A stretch of 64,000 nt of DNA from an uncultured Clostridia bacterium (GCA_947589415.1 CANQBP010000009.1:1-64000), one strand, 5' to 3'; shown: positions 25,238 to 35,391, numbered from the stretch's first letter. Notes: generated by a model from the letters alone, not told the origin. Translations and numbers: made by a program.

Positions 25238-27286
25238 TTACTCAACCTGATATACCTTGCCGTTTTCTGCAGCAAGACCGTCACTCTTCGGATACTTATT
25301 ACCGCCGTCATCGTCATTAAATATCAATCTGGCATCTTGGATAGTACCCGACTTGATAGTATAGCTGTATGTTCCGTCAGAATTTTTCGTCATGACCTCA
25401 CCCGGCCAATCGGCGATCTTGTCACTTCCGCCTTCCTGATATACATACAAATAAATGTTATCAGACCAATCATCAGGCTTTTTAAAAGTGACAACAATGT
25501 CCGTACCTTCTACCGAGTAAGATGAACCTTCCGTAACCTTGAGTCCTTCTTTCTGTTTTCCGGGGTACTGATTATCTCCGTCATTAAAAATAATCAAAGC
25601 ATCTTTAATATCCTTTGGTACATCATAGGAATATGAACCGCTGCCGTCATTATTCATCTCTACCCCCGGCCATTTTGCATTTTCATCTCCGGAACTGTTA
25701 TAAACATACGCATACACCTTATCTCCCCAGCTGTCAGGTTTCTTAAACGACACACCGGAGCTTGTCTTGGTTTCGGAGCCTGATGCCGAAACGCTGCTTC
25801 CCGAAGAAGATCCCTGCGCTTGTTGTTCGCCGCCGTTACCGCTCATAACAAGCACAACTATTACCACTATTGCTATAATAAGCACGGCAACCACCACTAT
25901 ACCGGCAACAGGCATCTTTTTATTTGCTGTCGTCTGCTGAAGTTGTATGGACGGATTGTTGTTGAGCGGCCCATTCATAGGAATGTCAACATCTACCGGA
26001 GGTCTGCTGTTTTGCTCAAAGTTTTTCTTAAAATTCTCTATGAAATCATCTCCGTCCTCCGGTTGTTCTGTTTTGGGAGATGTTGTCCATTTATTATTCT
26101 CAAATTGATTTGATGTTCCGACAGAATTTGCAGACCATTGACCTGCATTATTTGAATCGACCCTCTGCTGTACGGGTTGTGCAGGAGTAGCCGCTGCTTC
26201 CGTTGACCATTGTCTTTTCGGTTTTGACTCGGTCGGCTGTACGGGTTGTGCAGGAGTAGCCGCTGCTTCCGTTGACCATTGTCTTTTCGGTTTCGACTCG
26301 GTCGGCTGTACGGGTTGTGCGGGAGTCGGTGCTGTTTCCGTTGACCATTGTCTTTTCGGCTTGGACTCGGTCGGCTGTACGGGTTGTGCAGGAGTAGGCG
26401 CTGTTTCCGTTGACCATTGTCTTTTCGGTTTCGACTCGGTCGGCTGTACGGGTTGTGCGGGAGTAGGCGCTGCTTCCGTTGACCATTGTCTTTTCGGTTT
26501 TGACTCGGTCGGCTGTACGGGTTGTGCGGGAGTCGGCGCTGCTTCCGTTGACCTCTGCCTTTGCGGACGTTCAACCGATACCCTGTCAGCCGTCTGAACC
26601 TTCTCCACATTTATCTTTACACCCGAATGACTTGTTTCAGCCTTAGAAATATCCGAACTTTTCATATCGGGAAGTCTGCCCTCAACCTTTTCCTGTTCAA
26701 TAGGAGTGAGCTTGACTGCGGGAGTCTTACGAATTTGCTCAATTGTTATTTCTCTTTCCGGCTGCATAGGAGGTAGTGTACTCGTCAGCTCCTCGGATTT
26801 TATCGGAGTCAGCTCTACTGCCGGCGTATTTGCAATTTTAGACAAAGGAACAGGTCTTTCTATCTCTATCGGCGGCAAAGTTCTTCCGCCGCTCTCCGAC
26901 TGAATTTCGGGAAGTTCGTCCGTATTCCCGCCAAACGATTGCTGTTCATTCTTAACAGCCTGCGGTACATTTTCTGTCCTTGCAGGAGGTTCGGCAGCCG
27001 CCTTTTTTAAAGAGGGGGCAGTCTGCTGTATCGGGGCGGACTGCTGCACCGGAGCATTTTGCTGCGCCGGAGTTGTCTGTTGTATTTGTGCGGGTCTTTC
27101 CTGTACATCGGCAACAGCCGCTTTATCAGCGGTATCTTCTGCCGATGCGGTTTCGTTCTCCAGCCTTTCCGCTTCCATTTCCTCCGCACTCTTATTTTCC
27201 TTGACATTAAATCCGCAGAAAGGACAATTCTCACCGTTATTAACTATTCTGCTGCCGCATCCGGGACAATTTATAAATAATGCCAT
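25238..27286 (-). CDS. Membrane protein with N-terminal zinc ribbon, repetitive Pro-rich linker and two C-terminal CBM26-like starch-binding modules
   Basis: MALFINCPGCGSRIVNNGENCPFCGF; TM MPVAGIVVVAVLIIAIVVIVVLV; two repeats of KKPDxWxDxxYxYVY...WPG..M..DGSYSY...DALIIFNDG. Confidence 0.8.
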   Translation of the reverse strand: MALFINCPGCGSRIVNNGENCPFCGFNVKENKSAEEMEAERLENETASAEDTADKAAVADVQERPAQIQQTTPAQQNAPVQQSAPIQQTAPSLKKAAAEPPARTENVPQAVKNEQQSFGGNTDELPEIQSESGGRTLPPIEIERPVPLSKIANTPAVELTPIKSEELTSTLPPMQPEREITIEQIRKTPAVKLTPIEQEKVEGRLPDMKSSDISKAETSHSGVKINVEKVQTADRVSVERPQRQRSTEAAPTPAQPVQPTESKPKRQWSTEAAPTPAQPVQPTESKPKRQWSTETAPTPAQPVQPTESKPKRQWSTETAPTPAQPVQPTESKPKRQWSTEAAATPAQPVQPTESKPKRQWSTEAAATPAQPVQQRVDSNNAGQWSANSVGTSNQFENNKWTTSPKTEQPEDGDDFIENFKKNFEQNSRPPVDVDIPMNGPLNNNPSIQLQQTTANKKMPVAGIVVVAVLIIAIVVIVVLVMSGNGGEQQAQGSSSGSSVSASGSETKTSSGVSFKKPDSWGDKVYAYVYNSSGDENAKWPGVEMNNDGSGSYSYDVPKDIKDALIIFNDGDNQYPGKQKEGLKVTEGSSYSVEGTDIVVTFKKPDDWSDNIYLYVYQEGGSDKIADWPGEVMTKNSDGTYSYTIKSGTIQDARLIFNDDDGGNKYPKSDGLAAENGKVYQVE
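26165..26551 (-). repeat. 69-bp VNTR, about 5.6 units (STEAAPTPAQPVQPTESKPKRQW)
   Basis: gctgtacgggttgtgcaggagtagccgctgcttccgttgaccattgtcttttcggttttgactcggtcg repeated with few substitutions. Confidence 0.97.
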
Positions 27287-27412
27287 ACCTATCTCCCCTA
27301 AGTCAATTTTATATAATCGCACACTTGCGCAATCTCTTATCCATATAACCAATTATACAATATTTTTATCAAACAGTCAATATTTTTGAAAAAAACAGCA
27401 ATACTGTAATAT

Positions 27413-28681
27413 TTAATCCGCATTCGCTTTCGCTATTTCGTCTATCTGATCTCTTATTCGGAGAAATGCGTCAGTAACTACCGGATCAAACTTCTTTCCT
27501 CTCTGCTCTTTTATATTTTCAAACACGACCGATGTCGGCAAAGCCGCCTTATAGCTGCGCTTCGCAACAAGCGCATCAAAATAATCGGCTATCGTCATGA
27601 TTCTTGCACATAGAGGTATTTCATCTCCCGAAATACCATACGGATAACCTGAACCGTCCCAACATTCATGATGATAAAGCGCAACGGATTTTGCAACTTT
27701 AAGAAATTCCTCGTCCTCAATATCAGACATTGCCTCCTCTATAATAGCTTTTCCGTTGACCGTGTGCTGCTTTATCTTATCAAATTCCGACTGCGTGAGC
27801 CTGCCCGATTTTGTAAGTATGGAATCGGGAATTGTTATCTTTCCGATATCATGGAGAGGCGCAGACATCATAACATCATGCATATATCTTTCGTCAAGTA
27901 TATCTCTGTAATTGCCGTTGCGTTTCAGCTCTTTAACAAGTGCCTCAACATATTCGCTTGTACGTTTAACGTGTTTACCGGTACTGCCGTCCCTTGCTTC
28001 TATTATATTCGCAAAGCTGATTATTATTTGATTTTGCATTTCGTATATTGTATTGGTTTTCTCGTTTACGCTCGTATCAAGTTCACTTCTTTTTTCATCA
28101 AGGGAATGAACCACACGTCCTGTAAATATATGCGTTACAGTGAAACTTATAATACAATTTATCACAAGCAGTACTATTGATACATCTTCGGGAAGTTCAT
28201 AATACGCTTCCGTGTCATTAAAAGAGATTATCAGGTATATAAATGTAACAGAGGCAATCAAAATTATAATTCCCCTCAAGTACCGGTATATCTTCCCCTT
28301 CATTCGTATAAATACGGTTATAAACATAAGCGGTATAAGCAGATACTGAAATCCGGGAGCAAGACCGAACATTTTTACCGTGCAAATCTGATGCATAAAA
28401 AGCTCTACCCCGGCAAGAAGCACACACGGAAACCATGACCCCTTAAACCGCTTGAGTATTATGACAAAAGCAGTATAAAGCAGGACACAAACAAGATCCA
28501 ACACGATCATCATAGGTATATTCAAATATGAGAAAATCACCATGTAAGCACTATGAAGAACAAGGCAGGCAAGAAAGAAAATGTTGAGCGGAGCGCTGAA
28601 ATATGCAAAATCCGCATAATCCTTGTCATCATTATAAACAGGCGCACCGGTAAAAAAATCAATTACTTTATTGCGGGACAT
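27413..28681 (-). CDS. HD-GYP-type phosphohydrolase with N-terminal membrane domain
   Basis: HDIGKITIPDSIL, HHECWDGSGYPYGISGDEIPLCARIMTIADYFDAL. Confidence 0.92.
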   Translation of the reverse strand: MSRNKVIDFFTGAPVYNDDKDYADFAYFSAPLNIFFLACLVLHSAYMVIFSYLNIPMMIVLDLVCVLLYTAFVIILKRFKGSWFPCVLLAGVELFMHQICTVKMFGLAPGFQYLLIPLMFITVFIRMKGKIYRYLRGIIILIASVTFIYLIISFNDTEAYYELPEDVSIVLLVINCIISFTVTHIFTGRVVHSLDEKRSELDTSVNEKTNTIYEMQNQIIISFANIIEARDGSTGKHVKRTSEYVEALVKELKRNGNYRDILDERYMHDVMMSAPLHDIGKITIPDSILTKSGRLTQSEFDKIKQHTVNGKAIIEEAMSDIEDEEFLKVAKSVALYHHECWDGSGYPYGISGDEIPLCARIMTIADYFDALVAKRSYKAALPTSVVFENIKEQRGKKFDPVVTDAFLRIRDQIDEIAKANAD

Positions 28682-28832
28682 ATTAACCACCTCAAACAAA
28701 CCTTGATGATCCGGACTTATTTTTCCTGTCAGAAACAAAAGTCGGGAAATTTATTAAATTATACTATATTTTACAACATAATTCAATAGTATTTATATAA
28801 TTTTGCAGAACAATTTCGGAGGGTGACATATT

Positions 28833-29693
28833 TTGTTTGCAATAATAAACAAAAAAACGATATTGACCTTATGTATCGGGATATTTATATCCGCAATATG
28901 CGCATCAATGGCATTTTACGCAGTTCCGGCAAATACAAATGTTTCCGGGTTGAAACTGCCGATAATAATGTATCACGGTTTGTGCGAAAGCGAAAGCAGA
29001 CAGAACGAATATATGATAGAGCCGGATTATTTTGAACAGGATCTCAAATTTCTTTCCGAAAACGGATATAATACAATATTTCTGTCAGAGCTTGTAAGCC
29101 ATTACAAAAACGGCACTCCTCTGCCGGAAAATCCCGTCATAATCACGTTCGACGACGGTTATCTTAACAATTATACCTATGCATACCCGCTTTTAAAAAA
29201 ATACAATGCCAAAGCGGTTATATCCCCCATAGGTCTGTCTGCCGATGATGCCGAAAATGAAGAATACCGAAGTCCGCTGTGGTCACAATGCACATGGGAA
29301 CAGCTTAAAGAAATGCATGACAGCGGTCTGGTCGAAATACAGAACCATACTTACAATCTCCACAAACTCAGCGGAGGTGCAAGAGGTGCCGCCGCCAAAA
29401 ACGGAGAGGATTATGAAGAATATAAAAAAAGACTCACCAACGATCTTATCGAGGAAAATAACAGAATTAAAGAGAAGATAGGAACGAAACCATGTGCATT
29501 CGTTTATCCTTTCGGCGCAAAAAGTAAGGATACCGAAAAAATAGTGAGGTCACTCGGATTCGAGGCTATACTCGATTGTGAAAACAAAATGAATTATATA
29601 TCGGGAAATGCGGATCTCTTTGCGCTTCACCGATTTTTGCGTCCGAATAATGTCAGTGCGGAAGAATTTTTCGGGGAAATAATGAATAAATAA
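28833..29693 (+). CDS. Polysaccharide deacetylase family protein (TTG start)
   Basis: LPIIMYHGL, ITFDDGYLNNY, IQNHTYNLH motifs; SD CGGAGGG. Confidence 0.9.
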   Translation: MFAIINKKTILTLCIGIFISAICASMAFYAVPANTNVSGLKLPIIMYHGLCESESRQNEYMIEPDYFEQDLKFLSENGYNTIFLSELVSHYKNGTPLPENPVIITFDDGYLNNYTYAYPLLKKYNAKAVISPIGLSADDAENEEYRSPLWSQCTWEQLKEMHDSGLVEIQNHTYNLHKLSGGARGAAAKNGEDYEEYKKRLTNDLIEENNRIKEKIGTKPCAFVYPFGAKSKDTEKIVRSLGFEAILDCENKMNYISGNADLFALHRFLRPNNVSAEEFFGEIMNK

Positions 29694-29745
29694 ACCATGC
29701 GAAATCATAACTATTACAATAAAAATATTATGGAGGAAAGTAACC

Positions 29746-30486
29746 ATGCCTATAATTTATTTGAGTCCGTCAACGCAGGAATACAATCCCTATGTGGACG
29801 GAGGAAACGAAGAATACTATATGAACCTTATTGCTGATGCGATGCAGCCTTACCTTGAGGCTTCAGGCATAGAATATGTCCGCAATGATCCGAGCAAGAC
29901 GGTAAACAACTCGATTTCCCAATCAAATGCCGGAATATATAATTTTCATCTTGCCATTCATTCAAATGCCTCACCTGCCTCAAGTGCGGGAAGAAATCAG
30001 GGGACTCAAATATACTACTACCCTAATTCGGCACAAAGCAGACGTGCCGCAGATATTTTCGAGGAGAATTTTAAGAAAATCTACCCCCAACCCTCCCTTG
30101 TCAAAACCGTACCCACAACAAGTCTTGGGGAGGTCGCAAGAACTACCGCACCCGCAATCCTTATAGAAGTCGCTTACCACGATAATCGTGACGATGCCCG
30201 TTGGATACGGGAAAATATCGGGGAAATCGCCGAAAACCTTGCACAATCTACCGCCGAATTTCTCGGTGTACCGTTCCGAACACCGTCCGGCGTGAGAACC
30301 GGTACGGTGACAACTCAAAATACCTCACTTAATTTAAGAAGTGAACCGTCGCAAAATTCCGAAGTGCTTGCATCTGTTCCTAAAGGCACAAGGCTGACGA
30401 TAGTCGGCTCGGACGGTGACTGGTATCTTACACGTTTCAACGGAATACAAGGATATGTTTCATCAAAATACGTTACGCTTGACTAA
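29746..30486 (+). CDS. N-acetylmuramoyl-L-alanine amidase with SH3b domain
   Basis: FHLAIHSNAS, ILIEVAYHDN amidase_3-like motifs; C-terminal LNLRSEPSQNSEVLASVPKGTRLTI SH3b. Confidence 0.92.
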   Translation: MPIIYLSPSTQEYNPYVDGGNEEYYMNLIADAMQPYLEASGIEYVRNDPSKTVNNSISQSNAGIYNFHLAIHSNASPASSAGRNQGTQIYYYPNSAQSRRAADIFEENFKKIYPQPSLVKTVPTTSLGEVARTTAPAILIEVAYHDNRDDARWIRENIGEIAENLAQSTAEFLGVPFRTPSGVRTGTVTTQNTSLNLRSEPSQNSEVLASVPKGTRLTIVGSDGDWYLTRFNGIQGYVSSKYVTLD

Positions 30487-30503
30487 AAATATAAAAAAAA
30501 CTC

Positions 30504-30532
30504 TTTACAATGGAAAAATAATATGATATATT
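30504..30532 (+). promoter_or_regulatory. Promoter of PerR-like gene
   Basis: TTTACA - 17 nt - TATATT. Confidence 0.65.
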
Positions 30533-30538
30533 ATAAAT

Positions 30539-30559
30539 AATCAGTAATAATTACTGATT
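30539..30559. promoter_or_regulatory. Perfect inverted repeat, candidate Fur/PerR-family operator
   Basis: AATCAGTAAT-A-ATTACTGATT at the predicted transcription start of the regulator gene. Confidence 0.6.
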
Positions 30560-30593
30560 TATCCCATGTTATATTACTTGTGAGGTGGCGGAT

Positions 30594-30989
30594 ATGCTGC
30601 AAAAAAGAAATTTCAGCGCAAAAAGAGAAGCGATATATAATGCTATCTCTCTTACGAAAGTCCACCCCTCGGTCGAATGGATATATCATAAGCTAAAGCC
30701 GGAAATTCCTGATTTAAGCCTCGGTACAGTTTACAGAAATCTTAATGTGCTAAGGGAAATGGGTCTTGTAAAATCCGTAGGCGTGGTGGACGGTCAAGAA
30801 CGTTTTGATGCAGATATGTCGCAGCACTCACACTTTATATGTACAAAGTGTTTTTGTGTGATCGATGTGCGGCTCGGAAATGATTTCTTCAGCGACAGCA
30901 TTTATGATTGCATTTCAGATGAGTGCGGCGTATATATACAGTATCATAATCTGACTTTTTACGGTGTATGCGGTTCATGTCCTAAATAG
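30594..30989 (+). CDS. perR: Fur-family (PerR-like) transcriptional regulator
   Basis: PSVEWIYHKLK...LSLGTVYRNLNVLREMGLV, HSHFICTKC, CGSC. Confidence 0.88.
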   Translation: MLQKRNFSAKREAIYNAISLTKVHPSVEWIYHKLKPEIPDLSLGTVYRNLNVLREMGLVKSVGVVDGQERFDADMSQHSHFICTKCFCVIDVRLGNDFFSDSIYDCISDECGVYIQYHNLTFYGVCGSCPK

Positions 30990-31058
30990 CACGGAGATTT
31001 GTCGGTATGTCCGTTCGTGGGAAATATAATAAATCTAAAAAAATCGGAGGAAACAGAA

Positions 31059-31604
31059 ATGAAAAAATTTGTATGTCAGGTTTGCGGTTATGTTTATGAG
31101 GGAGATGCTGCTCCCGAACAGTGCCCCGTCTGTAAGGCACCAAAGGAGAAATTCAAGGAGATGTCCTCTGACACTTCCTTTGCAACCGTTCACGAGCTTG
31201 GCTCGGCAAAGGGCGTAGATCCCGAAATATACAAGGAACTCGTTGCAAACTTTAACGGTGAATGCAGTGAAGTAGGTATGTATCTTGCTATGGCAAGACA
31301 GGCAGACAGAGAAGGATATCCCGAAATTTCAGCCGCATTTACAAAGTATGCATTTGAGGAAGCTGAACACGCTGCTAAATTTGCCGAACTTCTCGGTGAG
31401 GTACTTACTGACAGCACAAAGAAAAATCTCCAGATGAGAGTTGATGCCGAAACAGGTGCTTGTGCAGGCAAATTCGAGCTTGCAAAGAAGGCAAAGGCTC
31501 AAAATCTTGACGCTATTCACGATACCGTACATGAAATGGCAAAAGACGAAGCACGTCACGGAGCAGGATTTGCAGGTCTTTTAAAGAGATATTTCGGTGA
31601 ATAA
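31059..31604 (+). CDS. Reverse rubrerythrin (N-terminal rubredoxin, C-terminal diiron domain)
   Basis: [32 protein letters not shown] then [17 protein letters not shown]...[13 protein letters not shown]. Confidence 0.93.
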   Translation: MKKFVCQVCGYVYEGDAAPEQCPVCKAPKEKFKEMSSDTSFATVHELGSAKGVDPEIYKELVANFNGECSEVGMYLAMARQADREGYPEISAAFTKYAFEEAEHAAKFAELLGEVLTDSTKKNLQMRVDAETGACAGKFELAKKAKAQNLDAIHDTVHEMAKDEARHGAGFAGLLKRYFGE

Positions 31605-31714
31605 TTTTTTGTCCGTAATAAGTATGAGCAGGCTTGCCGCAGGAGATTTGTTTCGTCTGTCGGACTGCGGGAACGCTTAGGCTCGGTACTCTAAAAAAAT
31701 AACGACTTTGACTG

Positions 31715-31747
31715 CCCGACCGTCGGTTAAATTTTCCGTCGGTCGGG
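31715..31747 (+). terminator. Terminator-like hairpin
   Basis: cccgaccgtcgg...ccgtcggtcggg. Confidence 0.65.
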
Positions 31748-31837
31748 TATAATTATTATTTTGTGCTTGATTTATTGGTCAGTTTGTTGTAAAATAATTA
31801 TTATCTTAAATAATTTTTGTTTATATGGGGTGAAATT

Positions 31838-32473
31838 ATGACTAAAGAATTTAAAATCAGAACCAAAAATAAAGATGTTTTTCTGCGTGTTAAAAAGGGA
31901 CATTTTGCGACCATGCACAGTCATACAAACTATTTTATAGATGTTACGACACAGAAAATGCGTCTTTCCGAGGCGAAAGCCGTTGCAAACGAACTTGTCA
32001 GCGAGTACCGAACAAATACCATAGTCGATACCATTCTATGTATAGACGGTATGGAGGTTATCGGGACTTGTATTGCGGACGAACTTACAAGCGACCATTA
32101 TATGAACATGAATGCACATCAAACAATTTATGTTGTATCTCCCGAATATATTCAGGGCGGACAAATGATATTCCGTGACAATCTCGTTCCGATGCTTGCG
32201 GGAAAGAATGTACTTATTCTTGCCGCTTCCGTAACAACGGGTAAAAGTGCGCTTGCCGCTATTGATGCAGTTAATTATTACGGCGGCAGGATTGCGGGCG
32301 TAGCAGCCATTTTCGCCACGGTTGAGGAATGTGACGGTCATCCTGTCAATTCTGTTTTTGACCCGAACGATCTCGGAGATTACCAAAGCTATAAACCGCA
32401 CCGCTGTCCTTTCTGCGAACAGGGCGAAAAGCTCGATGCACTTGTAAACAGCTTCGGATATTCTGCATTATAA
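31838..32473 (+). CDS. Phosphoribosyltransferase (orotate phosphoribosyltransferase-like)
   Basis: VDTILCIDGMEVIGTCIADEL and LAASVTTGKSALAAIDAVNYYGG PRTase-like motifs. Confidence 0.75.
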   Translation: MTKEFKIRTKNKDVFLRVKKGHFATMHSHTNYFIDVTTQKMRLSEAKAVANELVSEYRTNTIVDTILCIDGMEVIGTCIADELTSDHYMNMNAHQTIYVVSPEYIQGGQMIFRDNLVPMLAGKNVLILAASVTTGKSALAAIDAVNYYGGRIAGVAAIFATVEECDGHPVNSVFDPNDLGDYQSYKPHRCPFCEQGEKLDALVNSFGYSAL

Positions 32474-32561
32474 GACCGTCATAAATCATATAGACACGTA
32501 CGTTTTTTAATTAACGTACATTATACGGTGCATTCGATACGTTTATCGGAGGAACGGTACA

Positions 32562-33470
32562 ATGAAAAAAATTCTTGTTACAGGCGGTACAATTTTCGTA
32601 AGCAGATATCTTGCCGAATATTATACCAACGGCGGAAACGAAGTATATACCTTAAACAGGGCTACACGTCCGCAGCCACATGGTGTCAGGCTTATAAAGG
32701 GTGATAAAGCAAGGCTGTGTCCGGAGCTGAAAAAAATCAGCTTTGATTTGGTTCTCGCTGTAAATATTTATACGGGAAATGAAATGCTCAATCTTCTCAA
32801 CAGTCTTGGTGATGTCAAAGATTTTGTTTTCATAAGTTCAAGTGCTGTATATCCGGAAACAAACCCTCTCCCCTTTTGTGTAAATCAACCGACAGGCAAA
32901 AACTCAATATGGGGTAATTACGGCACAAATAAGATTTCTGCCGAAAACATACTGCTTAGGGAAAAGACAAATGCCTACATTATCAGGCCACCGTATTTTT
33001 ACGGGAAATTTCAAAATCTTTATCGTGAAGGATTTGTGTTCGATTGTGCCTTGAAAAATATGCCATTTTATATACCAAAGGACGGAAAAATGTCACTTCA
33101 ATTTTATAATGTCTATGATCTTTGCAGATTTATAGATAACTTACTCATCAAAAAGCCTGAAACACATATTTTTAATGTGGGAAATAAGGATATAATTGAT
33201 ATAAATAAATTTGTCGAATTATGCTATGACATAGCGGGTAAGAAATTGAATAAAATATTTGTTGATTCCTCGCATAATCAACGCAGCTATTTTCCGTTTT
33301 ATGATTATTCATATTATCTTGACGTTACAGAGCAATATAATATTATCCCCGATACCGTTCCTATTTATGACGGACTGAAAGAGGATTTTGAATATTACAT
33401 TGAACATCAGAATGAAATCATGAAAAAATCATCATACTTTGAATATATTGCCAATGTCCTGCAAAAATAA
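32562..33470 (+). CDS. NAD-dependent epimerase/dehydratase family protein
   Basis: KILVTGGTIFVSRYLAEYY, YGTNKISAEN, IIRPPYFYG. Confidence 0.85.
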   Translation: MKKILVTGGTIFVSRYLAEYYTNGGNEVYTLNRATRPQPHGVRLIKGDKARLCPELKKISFDLVLAVNIYTGNEMLNLLNSLGDVKDFVFISSSAVYPETNPLPFCVNQPTGKNSIWGNYGTNKISAENILLREKTNAYIIRPPYFYGKFQNLYREGFVFDCALKNMPFYIPKDGKMSLQFYNVYDLCRFIDNLLIKKPETHIFNVGNKDIIDINKFVELCYDIAGKKLNKIFVDSSHNQRSYFPFYDYSYYLDVTEQYNIIPDTVPIYDGLKEDFEYYIEHQNEIMKKSSYFEYIANVLQK

Positions 33471-33479
33471 AAAACAAAA

Positions 33480-33511
33480 CCCAACCTATCAATACACATT
33501 GACAGGTTGGG
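33480..33511. terminator. Terminator between convergent genes
   Basis: cccaacctatc...gacaggttggg. Confidence 0.7.
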
Positions 33512-33521
33512 CATTTTTTAT

Positions 33522-34787
33522 CTATTCTTTCATATCATCATCGTTTTCCTCATCTTCTTCATCGTCCTTATCTATCCAACGTGAAACAAGGAAATACAAG
33601 ATACCGACCACTACCACAACAATTGCCGATATAACAATAACTATAATAATTCTCTTTTGTTTTCCGTCCGTTTCATCAGAAACGCTGTCGGTCACTTCGC
33701 TGTCCGTATTTTGACTGTACTGCGAACTGATTTCATTATCTGAAGAATCTGTCCTATCCCCGCTTACAGTACCGTTCGGACTTGAAACACCGTTTTGCCG
33801 ACTGCCTTCTGAGTCGCTCATATCATTTGATGTCCCGTCGGAATTTTGTCCGCCGCCTTGTGAACCTTCCACTTCGGAGTTAGTACTCTCGGATACCGAA
33901 CCTCCTGCCGATGATGTACCTGTACCATGATTACTGCTGTCGCCGTTTTGACCGTTACCGCCGCCATTACTCTCGGTCTTACTGTTGTCGGGATTAGCGT
34001 TACTATTTGTGCCGCTTGACTGATTTCCTCCGCCGCCGCTTACCTCTCGGTTACTGCTTTCCCCACTCCCGTTTCCGCCGGAGCTTTGTGGACTGCTCGA
34101 ACCGTTATTGTTGCCGTTGTTACCGCCGCTGGTGTTATTGCCGCCGCTACCGTTGTTACCGCTGCCACCGTTGTTTCCGGTGCCGTCGTCATCACCGATG
34201 CTATTGTCATTACCGTTACTGCTGTTTTGCTCCGTCGGTCTATTCTGCGGCTCACGTGATGAGTTGCCCGAAGCTGACGACTCCTCCTCACTGTATTCGG
34301 AGAAAATATTCCTTGAGTTTATACTGTACTTTAAGTCAGCGGTCGTATTATCCGAAATCAGCTTTGAATCTTCTCCGAAAAGCTGAAATTCCTTTGCAAA
34401 AACATCATCAGAGGAAAGTCTGTCCGACTTTAGCTTAAAACTTATCTCCGCAAGCTCGGTATTACCCTTGACAACTCCGTCGGAATTATAGAAATTTATC
34501 TTTATAGTCCCGTTATTTTCGGAATCTATATTTACAACCTTAGCTTTTGACGAACCCTTATGTACGGAAACAAATTTCAGCACTCCCGTATCATAACCTA
34601 TTGATATAGAGCCGGAAGACGCTTTACCGGGAGTGAAAGAAACGACTGCGGTCACGTTTCTGTCCGTATCAATTATTTCGTTAATGCCGAATGTCGGCAT
34701 TTCTTCAGCGGAAACTAACAAACTCCCGCAAAAAGATATAACAAACAGCATGACCAAAAATATGTATATACCTTTTCTTTGCTTCAA
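33522..34787 (-). CDS. Secreted membrane-anchored protein with N-terminal cohesin-like domain and long Ser/Gly/Asn linker
   Basis: Signal peptide; VTAVVSFTPGKASSGSISIGYDTGVLKFVSVHKGS...ELAEISFKLKSD cohesin-type pattern; C-terminal TM RIIIVIVISAIVVVVVGILYFLV. Confidence 0.7.
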   Translation of the reverse strand: MKQRKGIYIFLVMLFVISFCGSLLVSAEEMPTFGINEIIDTDRNVTAVVSFTPGKASSGSISIGYDTGVLKFVSVHKGSSKAKVVNIDSENNGTIKINFYNSDGVVKGNTELAEISFKLKSDRLSSDDVFAKEFQLFGEDSKLISDNTTADLKYSINSRNIFSEYSEEESSASGNSSREPQNRPTEQNSSNGNDNSIGDDDGTGNNGGSGNNGSGGNNTSGGNNGNNNGSSSPQSSGGNGSGESSNREVSGGGGNQSSGTNSNANPDNSKTESNGGGNGQNGDSSNHGTGTSSAGGSVSESTNSEVEGSQGGGQNSDGTSNDMSDSEGSRQNGVSSPNGTVSGDRTDSSDNEISSQYSQNTDSEVTDSVSDETDGKQKRIIIVIVISAIVVVVVGILYFLVSRWIDKDDEEDEENDDDMKE

Positions 34788-34929
34788 AACCGAGACCCCC
34801 CGAATACATTAAAAGCGGGCGAAAAACAAACGCCCGCCCGAACGGATACTTATGTCAGACACCGATACAATTATAAATAATTTTTATATGATTGTCAAGA
34901 AATCCGCATAATTTACAAAAAATACATAA

Positions 34930-35391
34930 TTATTTCGCATATTTGAGCTTATCGGGAGTCCAGTCATGTATAATCTCCAAAAATTCGGCTGATGTTCTTT
35001 TAGCCGCTTCGAGATCATGATCCATGCAGTTGCCGCACTCTATGCGTGTACTTCCGGGTATCGTACCCTCAAATTCAGAAATATACGAAAATGAGGATTT
35101 TATAAGCTCTATAACTTCCGTTTCACTAATGCTGTCACGCACAAGCAGATAAAAACCCGTTTGGCAACCCATCGGGCCGACATATAAAACCCTGTCGGAA
35201 TATTTGCTGTTACGAACATACGTTGCAAAGATATGTTCGATAGTATGCATTTCCCCTGTTGACATATAGTCGCCGCCATTAGGCTTTTTAAGGCGAATAT
35301 CGTATGTAACCGCATCTCCGTCTATGCGTGACGTATAAATTCCTCTTTCAAGTAAATCGTGGTTTACCTCAAAACTTGCAATTCTTTCCAT
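34930..35391 (-). CDS. luxS: S-ribosylhomocysteine lyase
   Basis: TGEMHTIEHIFATYVRN, GPMGCQTGFYLLV, ECGNCMDHDL. Confidence 0.97.
   Translation of the reverse strand: MERIASFEVNHDLLERGIYTSRIDGDAVTYDIRLKKPNGGDYMSTGEMHTIEHIFATYVRNSKYSDRVLYVGPMGCQTGFYLLVRDSISETEVIELIKSSFSYISEFEGTIPGSTRIECGNCMDHDLEAAKRTSAEFLEIIHDWTPDKLKYAK

Noticed and set aside
26038-26610. Alternative-frame ORFs on both strands through the 69-bp VNTR (26038..26610 -, 26148..26486 -, 26361..26597 +)
   Set aside because: A repeat period divisible by 3 keeps every frame periodic and open; they overlap the genuine 25238-27286 CDS and lack ribosome-binding sites.
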